Assembly: GCF_963675165.1 (NCBI RefSeq)
Contig: NC_087382.1
Span: 992,001 to 1,056,000, forward strand
Origin: Halichondria panicea
Lineage: Eukaryota > Porifera > Demospongiae > Suberitida > Halichondriidae
Direction: 5' to 3'
DNA: 64,000 bases
Part shown: positions 44,901-52,815 of the stretch, in pieces
How the letters are laid out: the number at the start of each line of letters is the position of its first letter
Position numbering within the stretch: position 1 is the first letter of the stretch
Notes under the pieces: generated by a model
Told to the model about the DNA's origin: nothing
Seen by the model: the letters and a program-made list of their open reading frames with translations, nothing else
The model's database searches: none
Translations under genes and position numbers: made by a program

Positions 44901-46923
44901 CATGCATGGGAGTTGCATACTCCTTGCAGCAATGTAGACTAAAAGAAGGTTGTCACAATCTGCTTTTAGTTTACATTGCATGCTGTATGAGACGGGAGCA
45001 GTGAGACTAACAAATTTTTATCTGGTTCCTTTACATCGATCAACTCGACTGCGCCTCGTGGTTATCATGCAGATTACTCTCGCGTCTAATACCACTTGAG
45101 GCCATAATTATACACTATATAGGCCAAAAGTTTAACTATAATATAACGAGTGTTGCAAGCGTGCGCTTGCTAATGCCTCTCGCCATGTTATGCTTTCGCT
45201 CAAAGTGTTATAGTAGTTTCTATAATGAATTTTATATTTAAAGTTAGCTTATCTATAATTATAAACTCACTGAGAAGAAAAGACTTATTTACATGCATCT
45301 ATTGTTGTTATCTACTGTATTAGCTATGTGGCTTACCAGTACCTCAAGAAAGAAGAAAATTGATTCTACCAGGGTCTGGAGTTCAGTGTATCTATCATAA
45401 CTGAAAAGAAAAGACGTGTGTACATGCATATTGTTATCTATAATTTATTGTTATTATTATTGTTATATGGTAGTGCATATTGTTATCTATAATTATTGTT
45501 ATAATTATTGTTATAATTATTGTTATAATTATGGTAGTGTGCATATTGTTATCTATAATTATTGTTATCTATATTGTTATATGGTATGTGTTTTGTGGCT
45601 TACCAGGCCCTCAAGAAAAATATGATTCTGCCAGGAGAATCTGGATCTGGATCTTGGATATTATTTTCTCACATGTGGGGAATGAGCGTGCATGCGCATA
45701 CATCCACAGGAATAATTAAAGGGTGTGTCCAAAGAGATCAATTTCACAAATGGCTACAAGAGCTAGCTAGCTGTTTTAACAGATATTTTCTGACTCTTGT
45801 AGCTAATAAAAGCTAGCGCTTTAGTGCAAGGCTAACTTATATGTTGAATAGAAAGTTTGTGCGAACAGATGATGCTATGAAAGATTCTGAAGAGACTGCA
45901 ACAGCCTTCAATGTGAGTCAAACTAGCCATAACTCGAGAAAGAAGCTTTAGTTTGCAAATCCACGAATCAAAATCCAAGAGAACATGGCTATATAAGCCT
46001 ATAGAAGCTGTTAGTTTTCGTCGCATTGCAACCGTTGAGCAGTTAGAGCTGGAACAGATACACACACACACACAGTTAGCTTTACCATATCCCTCATGCG
46101 GCTATACGCCTCGAGGCATAATTAGTGCAAGGCTAACTCATTATGTTGAATAGAAAGTTTGTGCAAACGGATGATGCTATATGAAGAGACTGCAACAGCC
46201 TTCAATGTGAGTTAAACTAGCCATAACTCAAGAAAGAAGCTTTAGTTTGCTAATCCAAGAATCAAAATCCAAGAGAACGTGGCTATAGAAGCCTATAGAA
46301 GCTGTTAGTTTTCGTCGCATTGCAACCTTTGGAGCAGTTACAGCTGGAATACACACACACACACACACACACACACATGCAGTCAGCTTTACCGTATCCC
46401 TCGTGCGGCTACGCCTTCAAGGCATAATTATGATCATGGCATTTCGTAACTGAACAACAACTGAAAGATTAAGGTTACTGTCTGGTTTCCATGCATGCAG
46501 TAAAAATGGCTGCCATAAAATAGCAACATTTGGTTTATGCTCCATGCATGCTAGGTAGTTGCATGCTTTCTCATGCATTTAGAAAATTAATTTACCATCT
46601 GGCTTCACATCAGTAGGATTGTCTTCACCTGTACATGACTGTACATGATCTCTCTCGATGGTCTTGGCTATGCGAACGTGGCCCACAGTAGGATTGCACA
46701 AAGCTTCCACCATAGATTCCCAGCTTCTCTCCCAACCTTTCAACCACTCCAACAGACCCTCACGATAACAGTCATCAGGATTGTCTTGCCATTTCGTACC
46801 TATGCTGTCGATAGTAGCCGAGGATATGTTAAGAGCTAGCAAAATATTTCGCCACTTGGTTCGAGCGTCAAACGTAACTCTGTACACTTTTGCTAGATCA
46901 GCATCTGTGAGATAGTCAGACAT
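18721..46923 (-). CDS. Death-domain dynamin-like GTPase, 14 exons, large introns
   Basis: Exons: 46596-46923, 40604-40683, 40229-40422, 36782-36842, 36496-36705, 32236-32473, 27869-28271, 27656-27789, 27467-27609, 27138-27261, 23935-24108, 22714-22825, 21293-21325, 18721-18831. All junctions are GT-AG and agree in phase except the last, where a tiny exon may be missing. The protein is about 780 residues. Residues 3-92 form a Death domain (KWRNILLALNIS, DDCYREGLLEWLKG, RIAKTIERD). The P-loop is GLHNAGKST (about 184-192), G3 is LLDNPG (about 319-322) and G4 is ITKMD (about 383-386). G1-G3-G4 spacing fits dynamin-family GTPases once a repeat insert is subtracted. The C-terminal half is helical and charged (KEKVTKEVKKMLEKFKED), like a stalk, and ends in a coiled coil. 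Probable role: immune or cell-death GTPase (inference). SLIP-GC-like and IRG-like families are alternatives. No frame lesion seen. Confidence 0.8.
18958..19169. repeat. Palindromic MITE, GGGTAATTTTCGTGGGG family
   Basis: The ends are inverted copies: GGGTAATTTTCGTGGGGCAA on the left and the reverse (CCCCCGAAAATTACCCGC) on the right, followed by TATATACGGTA. Related to 21420-21628. Confidence 0.8.
19240..20270. repeat. Left member of a 5-kb-spaced inverted repeat (partner 24598-25305)
   Basis: 19245-19605 and 20030-20270 reappear inverted at 24975-25305 and 24598-24850. Shared blocks include AGGCTCTCCTTT, GTGGGCAGTCCAACATC and GAATGCGTGGGAGAATACC. The 20030-20270 part ends in GGCCTGGGAACGAGGCTA, an end of the TAGCCTCG element family. 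Both lie in GTPase introns. Confidence 0.75.
20462..20675. repeat. Palindromic repeat, CTGAAGCCAGAAGAGGCTC family
   Basis: The inverted arms ACTATAGTCTGAAGCCAGAA and its complement surround a GGTCGGGATGTCTGA core. A diverged second copy lies at 38700-38905 (GAAGAGGCTCTCATCTA). Confidence 0.75.
21420..21628. repeat. Palindromic MITE with TACCGTATAGC ends
   Basis: TACCGTATAGCAGGTAATTT at the left end and the inverted copy AACTTACCCGCTATACGGTA-like at the right end. Same family as 18958-19169. Confidence 0.8.
21821..22276. repeat. Two palindromic MITEs of one family (21821-21961 and 22131-22276)
   Basis: Each has arms ending AGACACTGTTT/AAACAGTGTCTAA, inner arms GATTTAGAAGCCCTCAG and GGGCTTCTAAATC, and a core CCCTCGCTACGTTC-like sequence. 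They lie in tandem in a GTPase intron. Confidence 0.8.
24598..25305. repeat. Right member of the inverted repeat pair with 19240-20270
   Basis: Starts TAGCCTCGTTCCCAGGCC and ends AGGAGAGCCTGTGTAGAGGC. The content is the reverse complement of blocks in 19240-20270 with about 350 bp less sequence between them. Confidence 0.75.
26259..26455. repeat. Microsatellite-bearing MITE copy (GCATAACTCGAGAACGAAGC family)
   Basis: Family hallmarks: GCATAACTCGAGAACGAAGC at one end, then CCACGAATTAAAATCCAAG, a CTTGAGCAGCTGTAGCAGTC block, a (CA)n tract, and TACCTCGCTTGCGCATGCGCACCGAGGCATAA at the other end (written here in two parts: TACCTCGCTTGCGCATGCGC and ACCGAGGCATAA). Other copies: 28311-28600, 32738-33002, 35776-35982, with diverged copies at 45823-46430. 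Confidence 0.85.
27869..28271 (-). CDS. Exon 7 of the Death-GTPase: G4 exon
   Basis: Encodes LIVAITKMDFAYQTME with the T/NKxD nucleotide-specificity motif TKMD, then a Lys/Glu-rich helix and the end of the G domain (DIVLPISCVWYQNSRRLAD). Phase 1 in, phase 2 out, both confirmed by neighbours. Confidence 0.8.
28311..28600. repeat. Same microsatellite-bearing MITE, inverted, with a long (GT)n tract
   Basis: Starts TATGCCTCGGTGCGCATGCG and ends GTTCTCGAGTTATGCC. The internal tract at 28371-28468 is (GT)n with two GCAT interruptions, much longer than in the sister copies. Confidence 0.9.
29581..30099. mobile_element. MITE with 38-bp terminal inverted repeats and TGTAG target duplication
   Basis: CCATAGATTGAATAGGGAGA... 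at the left end and its inverted copy at the right. The flanks TGTAG (29576-29580) and TGTAG (30100-30104) form a 5-bp duplication. One end of the same family is found alone at 52745-52815. Confidence 0.85.
30102..30952. repeat. Large palindrome, arms about 390 bp
   Basis: The arms 30102-30492 and 30563-30952 are near-perfect inverted copies (TAGAGTAAGTAACC ... GGTTACTTACTCTA), with an ORF-like stretch that is a shadow in each arm. The spacer contains a TAGCCTCG-family end (GGCCTGGAATCGAGGCTA). It lies in GTPase intron 6 and is itself inserted in a GCGTAGCCAGG-type element (compare 33405-33766). Confidence 0.85.
31198..31671. mobile_element. MITE with CCCAGAGGAGGTA ends
   Basis: CCCAGAGGAGGTACCCCAAT on the left and its inverted copy (GGCTTACCTCCTCTGGG) on the right. 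TTTTG flanks both ends (5-bp duplication). It interrupts a sequence that is uninterrupted at 33715-33745. Confidence 0.7.
32236..32473 (-). CDS. Exon 6 of the Death-GTPase: G3 exon
   Basis: Encodes WQVCLLDNPGLGEDSKC, the DxxG motif, then AAYVFLTTTDSIGG. The usual dynamin form is DTPG or DLPG, so the N before P is a small departure. Acceptor CATGCAG and donor A|GTATGT fit exon phases 0 and 1. Confidence 0.8.
32738..33002. repeat. Microsatellite-bearing MITE copy, inverted orientation
   Basis: Same ends as 28311-28600 (GCCTCGGTGCGCATGCGCAA ... GTTCTCGAGTTATG) with a short GTGTGTCTGTCTGTCTG tract. A GGGGAGGGGGGGGGGGGCAG run lies just upstream at 32666-32685. Confidence 0.85.
33405..33766. mobile_element. 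MITE with GCGTAGCCAGG ends
   Basis: GTGGCGTAGCCAGGGGGTGG on the left and TCCTGGCTACGCTCCTG on the right. The inner part is paralogous to 30955-31200 plus 31672-31710, where the same element carries the big palindrome and the CCCAGAGG element. Confidence 0.75.
34256..35276. repeat. Nested palindrome, three levels
   Basis: Outer arms 34256-34284 / 35248-35276 (AACAGCAATGCAAGACGAGA and its inverse). Middle arms 34325-34600 / 34848-35121 (ACTAGAGTAAACCACTGATT and its inverse). Inner palindrome 34605-34766 (AAAAGTCCAGTATTGCCATC and its inverse). It lies in GTPase intron 5. Confidence 0.85.
35776..35982. repeat. Microsatellite-bearing MITE copy with (CA)n
   Basis: Same orientation as 26259-26455: GCATAACTCGAGAACGAAGC ... 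(CA)n at 35903-35938 ... GCATGCGCACCGAGGCATAA. The internal sequence is nearly identical to 26259-26455. Confidence 0.85.
36496..36705 (-). CDS. Exon 5 of the Death-GTPase: peptide repeat between G1 and G3
   Basis: Four imperfect copies of VEND-TPVLK (encoded by a 30-bp tandem repeat at about 36590-36690) lie between the P-loop exon and the DNPG exon, where the switch I/G2 loop of the GTPase should be. The rest (MVIISIGTDSITETIKELN) looks like the resumed G-domain fold. Phase is 0 on both sides. Confidence 0.75.
37116..38033. mobile_element. TAGCCTTGAGACCAGCC-ended palindromic element, host of a nested MITE
   Basis: Left end TAGCCTTGAGACCAGCCGTT and inverted right end AACGGATGGTCTCGAGGCTA. 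The flanks GACTAGAGG and GACTATAGAGG suggest a degenerate target duplication. The element is split by the insertion at 37353-37972. Confidence 0.75.
37353..37972. mobile_element. TAGCCTCG-family MITE with a perfect 9-bp target duplication
   Basis: Ends TAGCCTCGATCCCAGGCCG and GGAGGCTA. GGACTACAT flanks it at 37344-37352 and 37973-37981. The internal part contains ATTGGCGCATGCGC-type inverted blocks. Confidence 0.85.
38126..39265. repeat. 1.1-kb palindromic structure with nested TAGCCTCG element (38471-39072)
   Basis: Outer arms 38126-38300 and 39085-39265 are inverted copies (ATGGTGGCCGACAGGGTCAC; CTTAGCAGCCGTTCTTTCCA). Inside, 38330-38455 is a GGCGTGGCCCC palindrome, and 38471-39072 has TAGCCTCG/TGAGTCTA ends with partly matching 9-bp flanks (AGCTAATAG and GTTTAATAG). 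It lies in GTPase intron 3. Confidence 0.8.
40229..40422 (-). CDS. Exon 3 of the Death-GTPase: P-loop exon
   Basis: Starts after an AG acceptor with MAQDLLKSLIDAK and encodes VLISVFGLHNAGKSTLINTL, the G1 motif GxxxxGKS/T of dynamin-like GTPases. It ends in phase 2 and continues in frame into 36842 (ILPENMINETG). The ATG at its start could also serve as an alternative start. Confidence 0.8.
43630..44075. mobile_element. MITE with TAC(T/C)GTATTTACTTGATTAAACGCC ends
   Basis: The left end TACTGTATTTACTTGATTAA and the right end (inverse, ...AATCAAGTAAATACGGTA) form terminal inverted repeats. The subterminal regions carry multiple GGGCGTTTA(A/T)T units in both orientations. Confidence 0.8.
44187..44534. 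mobile_element. MITE with CAGGGCCGTAGA ends, CAGTG target duplication
   Basis: CAGGGCCGTAGACAGC on the left and GCTATCTACGGCCCTG on the right. CAGTG flanks both sides (44182-44186 and 44535-44539). The ends resemble hAT termini, but the visible duplication is 5 bp, not 8, so the superfamily is unsure. Confidence 0.75.
45255..45650. repeat. Diverged tandem duplication with (ATTGTTAT)n expansion
   Basis: The block ACTGAGAAGAAAAGAC ... GTGGCTTACCAG occurs twice. The second copy (45395-45650) is expanded by about a dozen ATTGTTATAATT/ATTGTTATCTAT units. Confidence 0.75.
45823..46430. repeat. Two tandem copies of a diverged microsatellite-bearing MITE
   Basis: 45823-46122 and 46123-46430 share TAGTGCAAGGCTAACT, CATAACTC(G/A)AGAAAGAAGC, AATCAAAATCCAAGAGAAC, (CA)n and GGCATAATTA. 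Each is the older relative of the family at 26259. Confidence 0.85.
46596..46923 (-). CDS. Exon 1 of the Death-GTPase: Death domain
   Basis: ATG at 46923-46921, reading MSDYLTDADLAKVY. Death-domain signs are the W in TKWRNIL, the D/N-rich loop (WQDNPDDCY), LLEWLKG, W...MVEALCNPTVG and the last helix RIAKTIERD. It ends G|GTAAAT in phase 1 and joins exon 2 (AA|AAC) correctly. An AG just upstream (46926-46940 area) suggests an untranslated leader exon. Confidence 0.75.
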
Positions 46924-47011
46924 CTTGTCTGGGATGTGTAGAATAGAGAGAAGCATGCAATAGTTATAATAGTTATGCAAATTAAAGGTGCTGCATGTAT
47001 AGCTATATATA

Positions 47012-48146
47012 CAGTAGAATCTCGCTATTCCGGCTCTCTGAAGTACGGCCACCTCGATATACCGGCCATTTGGCTTGGCACGGAATGCTAGCTATATGTT
47101 TACTGCACAAAACTCACCCTGAAGTAGTACGGCCACTCGCTATTCCGTTTACCGGCCAGTGCTGTCTGTTCCCAAACAAGGTTTCTATTACGGCCGGATA
47201 TAACGTTTTGGGTGTGGTTTAGCAGAATGATTCATTGTCCTTCATTATCCTCGAGACAAGAACCCCAAAAGATTCGAGGTAAGGTCGTTTTAAGCCGCGG
47301 CTATTTTCTGAGATACAGCCACCTATTCTATGATTATTAGGGTTATGGTTAGGCCTTGCTCAGCATAATTTTGAGACTAATAGGTGCTGTGGAGCATTGA
47401 GCATTATGCCAGCCTAATAGTAAAAAATATTAGCCTATTTAGGCAATTTTTAGTAGAAAGTATGAGCTATATGGAAGCACTATTAACGCTAATACTTAGT
47501 ATATACGTGTATGGAAGGTGTACGTAGTAGATCAGTTAACTCTTTTCTAAGATTTCTTTCACCAATATAGTTCCTTAGAAGATTATGTAGAAGCGTCTGT
47601 GATGTTGCAGTATAATTCTCTTTGATGATTTTTATTGGGTAATTATTAAAGACTAATTGGTAAGAATTAGGTACAATGCATGAGACTTGGAGATTAGACT
47701 AATAGGCAAAATTTTGAGCATAATTAGGCAAGGCCTTTAATCGTGTGTTGAGGCTAGGCAAGGCCTAGATACAGTATGGTTAAGGTTAGGGCAGAGGTTA
47801 GGGTACCCTTATCTAGGGTAGGAGTAGGGGAAATCCATGGTTTTCCCCTCACACCAGATAAGGTGTGTGTTGGCCACTGCACAATCTTCATGATCAGTTT
47901 AGGTTTCAGTCCTTCTGTGCTTTTAATTTGTAACCACATAATACTGCATGAGATGAATGAAGACTGAGTGGCGTATATAGGAAGGGGGCAGCCAGCACTG
48001 GCCATGCAGTATACGGAATAGCGAGTGGCCGTACTTCAGGTCGAGTTTTGTGCAGTAAACATAAAGCTAGCATTCCGTGCCAAACCAAATGGCGGGTATA
48101 TCGAGGTGGCCGCACTTCAGAGAGCCGGAATAGCGAGAGTCTACTG
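47012..48146. mobile_element. Non-autonomous pogo/Tc1-like element, TA target site
   Basis: Ends CAGTAGAATCTCGCTATTCC and its inverse GGAATAGCGAGAGTCTACTG, flanked by TA on both sides. About 150 bp of subterminal sequence is also inverted (GGCCGTACTTCAG, GTGCAGTAAACAT, GCTAGCATTCCGTGCC). No transposase is seen inside. It sits about 90 bp upstream of the Death-GTPase start codon, so it may form part of that gene's promoter or leader. Confidence 0.85.
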
Positions 48147-48407
48147 TAACCCCCTACTAATGCCCCTATATACTGCTCGTATGTCAGGGGTGGGGCTTGA
48201 CATTGACAGGTGCATTGTAGAACGAAGCTGATCGAGCTTTATAATAATACTCTGACTCTTTAATTAGTGGTATAGGTATAGTATCGTGTGCCATCAGTGG
48301 TGCTAGCACATTGTGGTCATTGTCTCTAGAGAGCTTTTGATGTTCTTGATAGCTGCTCGTGTATTTCGAGGGTTAGAATCAATGGTGCATGCCTAGTTGT
48401 TTAGTTG

Positions 48408-48710
48408 TTATATATAGGCCATGAAACTTGCGTGAAAGTTGCTGTAGTTGATCTTTGGTATAGACTTAGCCTCGAGTTTTATTGCATTTCTTTCAGCCAA
48501 GTTCTGTCTCTTGCTCAAATTTGTTAGCCCCTCGCAATGTGGGTATGTCTTCTTTTCCAGTAGCCAATTTTTTACACAGCCTTTGCAAAAAAGTTGTCCA
48601 CAACATTCCATCAATACTGGGTCGGTTAGAATGTTAGTGCAAATAGTGCACTAATGATTTTCGAGTACTTTGTCTACAAACTCGTAATTAGCTGGAATTA
48701 TCCTAGCCAT
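48408..48710 (-). pseudogene. TRAF-type RING finger remnant with premature stop
   Basis: ATG at 48710-48708, reading MARIIPANYEFVDKVLENH, then TAG (48653-48651), then a RING: CTICTNILTDPVLMECCG, FCKGCV, and PHC. The C-x2-C ... C-x-x ... C-x2-C ... H-C pattern and the N-terminal phrase resemble TRAF-like or RNF E3 ligases. The stop replaces the residue just before the first Cys (probably CAG to TAG). The frame ends at 48408 without further zinc fingers, so it is a truncated, inactive fragment. Confidence 0.65.
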
Positions 48711-48895
48711 TGCTCTAAATAGTATATCGAACAGCTATTCTTTCTTCTCTATGCTACTATATAGCTGCATCAGCCATGCATGTATATACACTGATTGGCT
48801 GTTCACCTTTAGTCTGCATGTGGTTGGGCAAAGCTCGAAGTAATGACTTTCAATGTTTCTATTTTATCGGAATAGCATGTACACGTACACATACA

Positions 48896-49007
48896 TACAT
48901 TACTGTGATTGCACTCATTACAGTGATTACATACGTTACGGTGATTACACATGCACATTACGGTGATACACACTCCTTACTGCATGTGATTACAGTGATT
49001 ACAACCT
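48896..49007. repeat. GTGATTACA minisatellite
   Basis: Seven or eight imperfect copies of TTACRGTGATTACAYA in tandem. Confidence 0.8.
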
Positions 49008-49465
49008 TGTGTAGCATGAAACCATGCTGCAGTAATTGGCAGGGCTGTTATCCAGCTTGAGGTACCTTTCTCTGAGCATATATTCCAACCGTTTTCTTCA
49101 GATTGTTTCATTTAGCTCACTTGCTGTCCTGGATTCCATCTGTCGGCGGAATTTTTTAGCATTGTTCCTCAGTCTGGCTTGCTCCTGCTTCATTGTAGGT
49201 TCGTACTATATCAGATTGGTCAAGTATCAGGCTGACTAGTGGTGCTGAGATTGACACGCTCGTCATCGTAGAGAAAGAGGTGTATGAAGTAGATTCATTC
49301 TATTTAGTACCCACGTGCATGTCTGGGCACCGTTTTATTTTTATTTTTAAGGTCCTGAACTGCGTAAGCGTATTGTGGTCGTTATTAAATGTCACTCACT
49401 TTATGAGGTTATAGGTACTTAGAAAAAATTTGCATATTCAAGCTTTGAAGTGGCCACTGCTAATG

Positions 49466-49545
49466 AGGTGTCTATCCAACTAAGAAACCTGCTAGCAGGT
49501 CACTATCTGAGTTAGTGACCTGCTAGCAGGTTTCTAACTAGTACC
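49466..49545. repeat. Palindrome, CCTGCTAGCAGGTCACTA
   Basis: AACTAAGAAACCTGCTAGCA ... and its inverse around TCTGAGT. Ends with TCTAACTAGTACCCAC, repeated once as a partial copy. Confidence 0.75.
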
Positions 49546-49646
49546 CACAGGTTTCTAACTAAAACCACAGATGCATGAATATAATTAAAATCAGACAGAT
49601 TACAATCATTTTTAAGCACAAAATTAATTAGAAGACAAATTGATTG

Positions 49647-50315
49647 TTATATTAGTTCCACCAGAAATAGAAATAGTAGGCAGCATGGTCTTCTGAGCAG
49701 TTTCGGTTTCTTTGCTTTTCTGAACAGGTTCAGCAGGTCATTGATAGAGGTGCTGAATGCGTTTTCTCCAGCTAGTAGCGCTTTATTTCTTGACATAGCC
49801 CAGTCAATCCATAACTTGACAGCCCATTGTGTACAACTCTTAGTTTTTTGCGGAATGCTGCTTTTCTTAATACTATCAATATATTTTTGTTTTTTTGGGG
49901 AAGCGTAACGAGAAACTGTAGCTGTAGTAGAGACAGCAGTGACAGCAGTGGTGGAAGTAGTACCAGTAGTGGAGTCAAAGCTTGCAGTTTGAGAATTGGT
50001 TATAGCAGCATCAATTAAATAGTCGACTTGAGTGAGCAAATCATCACTTATCGGAGGGAAATCCAATAGATTTTCTTCAAATTGGTTCAAATACTCGTCA
50101 GTTTGTTGCGTTGACAGGGCCTTGTAGGGATCGCCCATTTGGGAGCTGGTTACTTGTATTCCACCAACGATACGGTCATCTGGTTCATCAAAAACTGACT
50201 CCCAATTAAGTCTGATGGGGTGCTCTGCTCTCCAACTACAAAAGGTACATCCAGGACCAGTACAGTCGTGGTACATTGAGCTAAAATCTTTGGGCTCTCT
50301 AAATTTGAAAGACAT
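49647..50315 (-). pseudogene. N-terminal fragment of a Crypton/KCTD1-like domesticated-recombinase protein
   Basis: Open frame of 222 codons: MSFKFREPKDFSSMYHDC, TGPGCTFCSWRAEHPIRLN, an acidic region (EENLLDFPPISDDLL), a Ser/Thr-rich run, and IPQKTKSCTQWAVKLWIDW. The last block resembles the N-terminal SAM-like part of tyrosine-recombinase-derived (Crypton-type) proteins. The expected recombinase core is missing, and the last 20 codons turn hydrophobic, probably after a frameshift. Upstream at 50396-50522 is a palindrome. It may be a remnant of a transposon or of a host gene derived from one. Low certainty on family. Confidence 0.5.
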
Positions 50316-50395
50316 CTCTTTTTACTAGCTTGAAACTCTCTTTTTTGCATGAAACTAATCTCATTAAACCTTAAAAATGCATTTTCTAAGCGAGA

Positions 50396-50522
50396 TAGAC
50401 CATGTGTAGTACGGCTTCTTAGCTGGATAGTAACCCTCGGGAGTGGTTAGTGGCTTCTGCAAGCCACTACACTCCCTCAGGTTTACTATCCAGCTAAGAA
50501 ACCTACTACACATGGTCTAACT
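50396..50522. repeat. Palindromic MITE, TTAGACCATGTGTAGTA ends
   Basis: GACCATGTGTAGTACGGCTT ... CTTAGCTGGATAGTAA and the inverse TTTACTATCCAGCTAAGAAA ... CTACTACACATGGTCTAACTA around a GTGGCTTCTGCAAGCCAC centre. Confidence 0.85.
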
Positions 50523-51485
50523 AATACATATCTTTATACTTTTATTGTAATGCTATCGTGATGCATATACCATTATGCACACACTGTAAAAACAAGTGGG
50601 TTGTTTCAACACTGACACGCGTGTCATTTGATTGTCCCTCCAAATGACATGCTACACGTATGTCAAATTGAAGGTGTGTCGATTTGACCCACTTCTAGCT
50701 GGTCATTTTGGCACGTGTTATTAATCATTCCAATTAACGCCATTTCAATAATAAACAATAATGACGAGTCTATAGTAACTGAAAATTAAACAGAAGTGTT
50801 TGCAAAACTTGCATGCATGCATCCATTCCAATTATAAGTGTTTACTATACAGTCCTTTAGTCCTTTGAACTTGTACTTCACACCTAAAATAATGGTGAAA
50901 AAATATTATAAGTTGTGAACGCATTGTATGAAATTACATACCTATTTCGGACCAGTATTAAGATTCAGACAGCTAGCTCACTTGAAGGGTGGTTAAGATA
51001 GCCTACCTGCAGAATAATAACTCTGAATAATTATGCTGATGACAATAATAAGTACACTCAAATTTGTGTAAATGCCTTGACAACAGCTAGAAAAAAGAAT
51101 CAGACCTCACAAATAAATGTTAGAGCAGTTTGAGGATAGTGTTAAGAGGGCCTACATGTAGAATAATAGCATACAAATCCAATGTGTGTATGTGTTGTGG
51201 TGGTAAAACTTGTATGTATTAAATAGCTCAGTATAACAAATTAAATTGATAGGAAACATACCTTTGAGCCCTCTGTTTCGTACACTATCACAATCAAAGG
51301 AGTCTGCCATTGTTGAGAAAGGAGAATTACTGACTCATCAGCCAAAAAAACAAGTAGAGTCTATCAATTCACACGCGTGCTATAATGGCACATCTCTTTT
51401 TACAGTGCATGCTATAAATATGTTACGTTTACATTTCCTGTACTATGTTCTGTTTATAATGAATGACCTAATGACACAGAAGTGT
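50523..51485. other. Intergenic; no gene seen
   Basis: AT-rich. A small element-like block at 50583-50710 (ACACTGTAAAAACAAGTGGG ... GACCCACTT) resembles 33258-33350. No coding potential supported. Confidence 0.5.
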
Positions 51486-51980
51486 TTATTTGTGCACTGT
51501 TACTACAGCATTCTCATATGATGGATCGTGTACATTCCTTTGTTGATTAGCGTCTCTCGGCCTGTTTACTGTCTTGTAGCACTGATTGTTTTCACAAAAG
51601 AACTGTTCACCATCAAATGCAATATCATCAATGTACTCGTATTCATTGTCTTCATTCTCAGCACCTGTACTTGTAGCGTTAACGAACTGCTGCTCTGAAA
51701 TCACTTCATACAATGAACTTTCTTGTGGAGGGGATGTCTGTTCAGTGTTTTCAAAACTGGCTTCATTTGTTTGCACTCTATGAAGCTCCCGTAGTGTTCG
51801 ACTTAGTGTTTCACCCTTCATTCTGATCCTCCGATGACAAAAGTGCAAACAAATTATGATGCCAATTGCAAGTATAATTCCCACAAAAAGTGGAATAACC
51901 AAATAGTTCACATCTGTAACAAGAGTTTTTTAGTTGCATGTAAGAACTTATGCAATTAAAATACCTTTGTCATGCTCCAT
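51486..51980 (-). CDS. Small single-pass membrane protein with tyrosine motifs, copy 2
   Basis: Exons 51965-51980 and 51486-51913 mirror the gene at 11485-11982, with the same splice sites and frame. Differences cluster in the membrane segment (LVIPLFVGIILAIGIIICL), while the tail keeps YEYI, YKTV and YENA. Loss of V after YEN leaves the pYxN core intact. Both copies staying open over about 146 codons, with substitutions but no frame breaks, suggests selection on the protein (inference). Confidence 0.65.
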
Positions 51981-52604
51981 TTTGTACCCTCCGCTACCTT
52001 GCTCTAGGCTCTTTGTATATATTCTTTACGTCGGTTCCATATAGGGCACTACTTCATTTACGTCAGCAAACTTTCTGTAGTATTTTCCTATGTTAACGAA
52101 GCTTTCAATATAGTCAATAATGAGTAATCATGATAATGTAGGCAACTGCCTATGACTGACTACAAACAAAGATTAAATACACCAAACAATCAGGAAACAA
52201 AACACAGGATATGAATCACCTGAGCTAATTATTCAATCAATTTTACCTATTATTAATTCACTTTCCTTCCCTACAAATTATAAAATCGGGGAATACATAG
52301 AACTGCCCTCGGTAGTACAAATCCAATACACCCTTGATATCTATGGTACAACTATTACATGTTCTCATTCAAGTTTAATGGTCTAGCATTTTGTGTAACT
52401 ATAGGCAGCTAGGCATCATTCATTCTAATCCTCGAAACACACAAGCGCAGCTATAAAGAACATCAACAGCTTTCTTAGCCTAGGTCTAGGGACAATGACC
52501 ACAATGCTAGCACCAGGTGACACAAGATACTATACCTACCACTAGTTAAAGAATCACAGTACACAGCTCGATCAGCTTCCTTCTACATCAAGCCTGGCTA
52601 TAAA

Positions 52605-52769
52605 ATGTACGTGGACATTTTTGTTGGAGATAATTGCACTGTATACTTGGAGAAAGGTAAACACGGCCACCAAGTAGAGTGGCCCATTCCTGAAATGGAA
52701 GTTGAACTTAGTGATACAGAGAATACACTCCTGTATTTTTTTTCTATGCATGCTGCAAATTCAATGTAA
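52605..52769 (+). pseudogene. Remnant of an unrecognised gene (EMEVEL block), copy 2
   Basis: ATG at 52605, reading MYVDIFVGDNCTVYLEKGK, then EWPIPEMEVELSDTEN and LLYFF, cut short where a MITE end (52745-52815) begins. Paralogous to 10511-10738, which keeps the downstream part instead. Together they describe one lost gene of the duplication. Family not recognised. Confidence 0.4.
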
Positions 52770-52815
52770 AATGTCACGAGACGCTACTTCCGTTTCCAAT
52801 CCCTCTACCTCTTTA
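52745..52815. repeat. Solo end of the CCATAGATTGAATAGGG MITE family
   Basis: Matches the right terminal 70 bp of the element at 29581-30099 (TGCAAATTCAATGTAAAATG ... CCGTTTCCAATCCCTCTACC). The other end is absent. Confidence 0.75.

Larger units (their letters stand above)
40684..46595. other. GTPase intron 1 (5.9 kb), filled with MITEs
   Basis: No exon seen. It contains a TAGCCTCG-family end at 41325-41346, a palindrome at 42655-42840 (GGATATACCACACC ... GGTATGGTATATC), elements at 43630-44075 and 44187-44534, simple repeats at 45255-45650 and a tandem pair of MITE copies at 45823-46430. Confidence 0.7.

Noticed and set aside
45416..45816. Tyr/Ile/Val-rich open frames
   Set aside because: Encoded by the ATTGTTAT simple repeat.
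47780..47830. Telomere-like GGTTAGGG units
   Set aside because: Only three or four scattered units inside a DNA transposon; no array.
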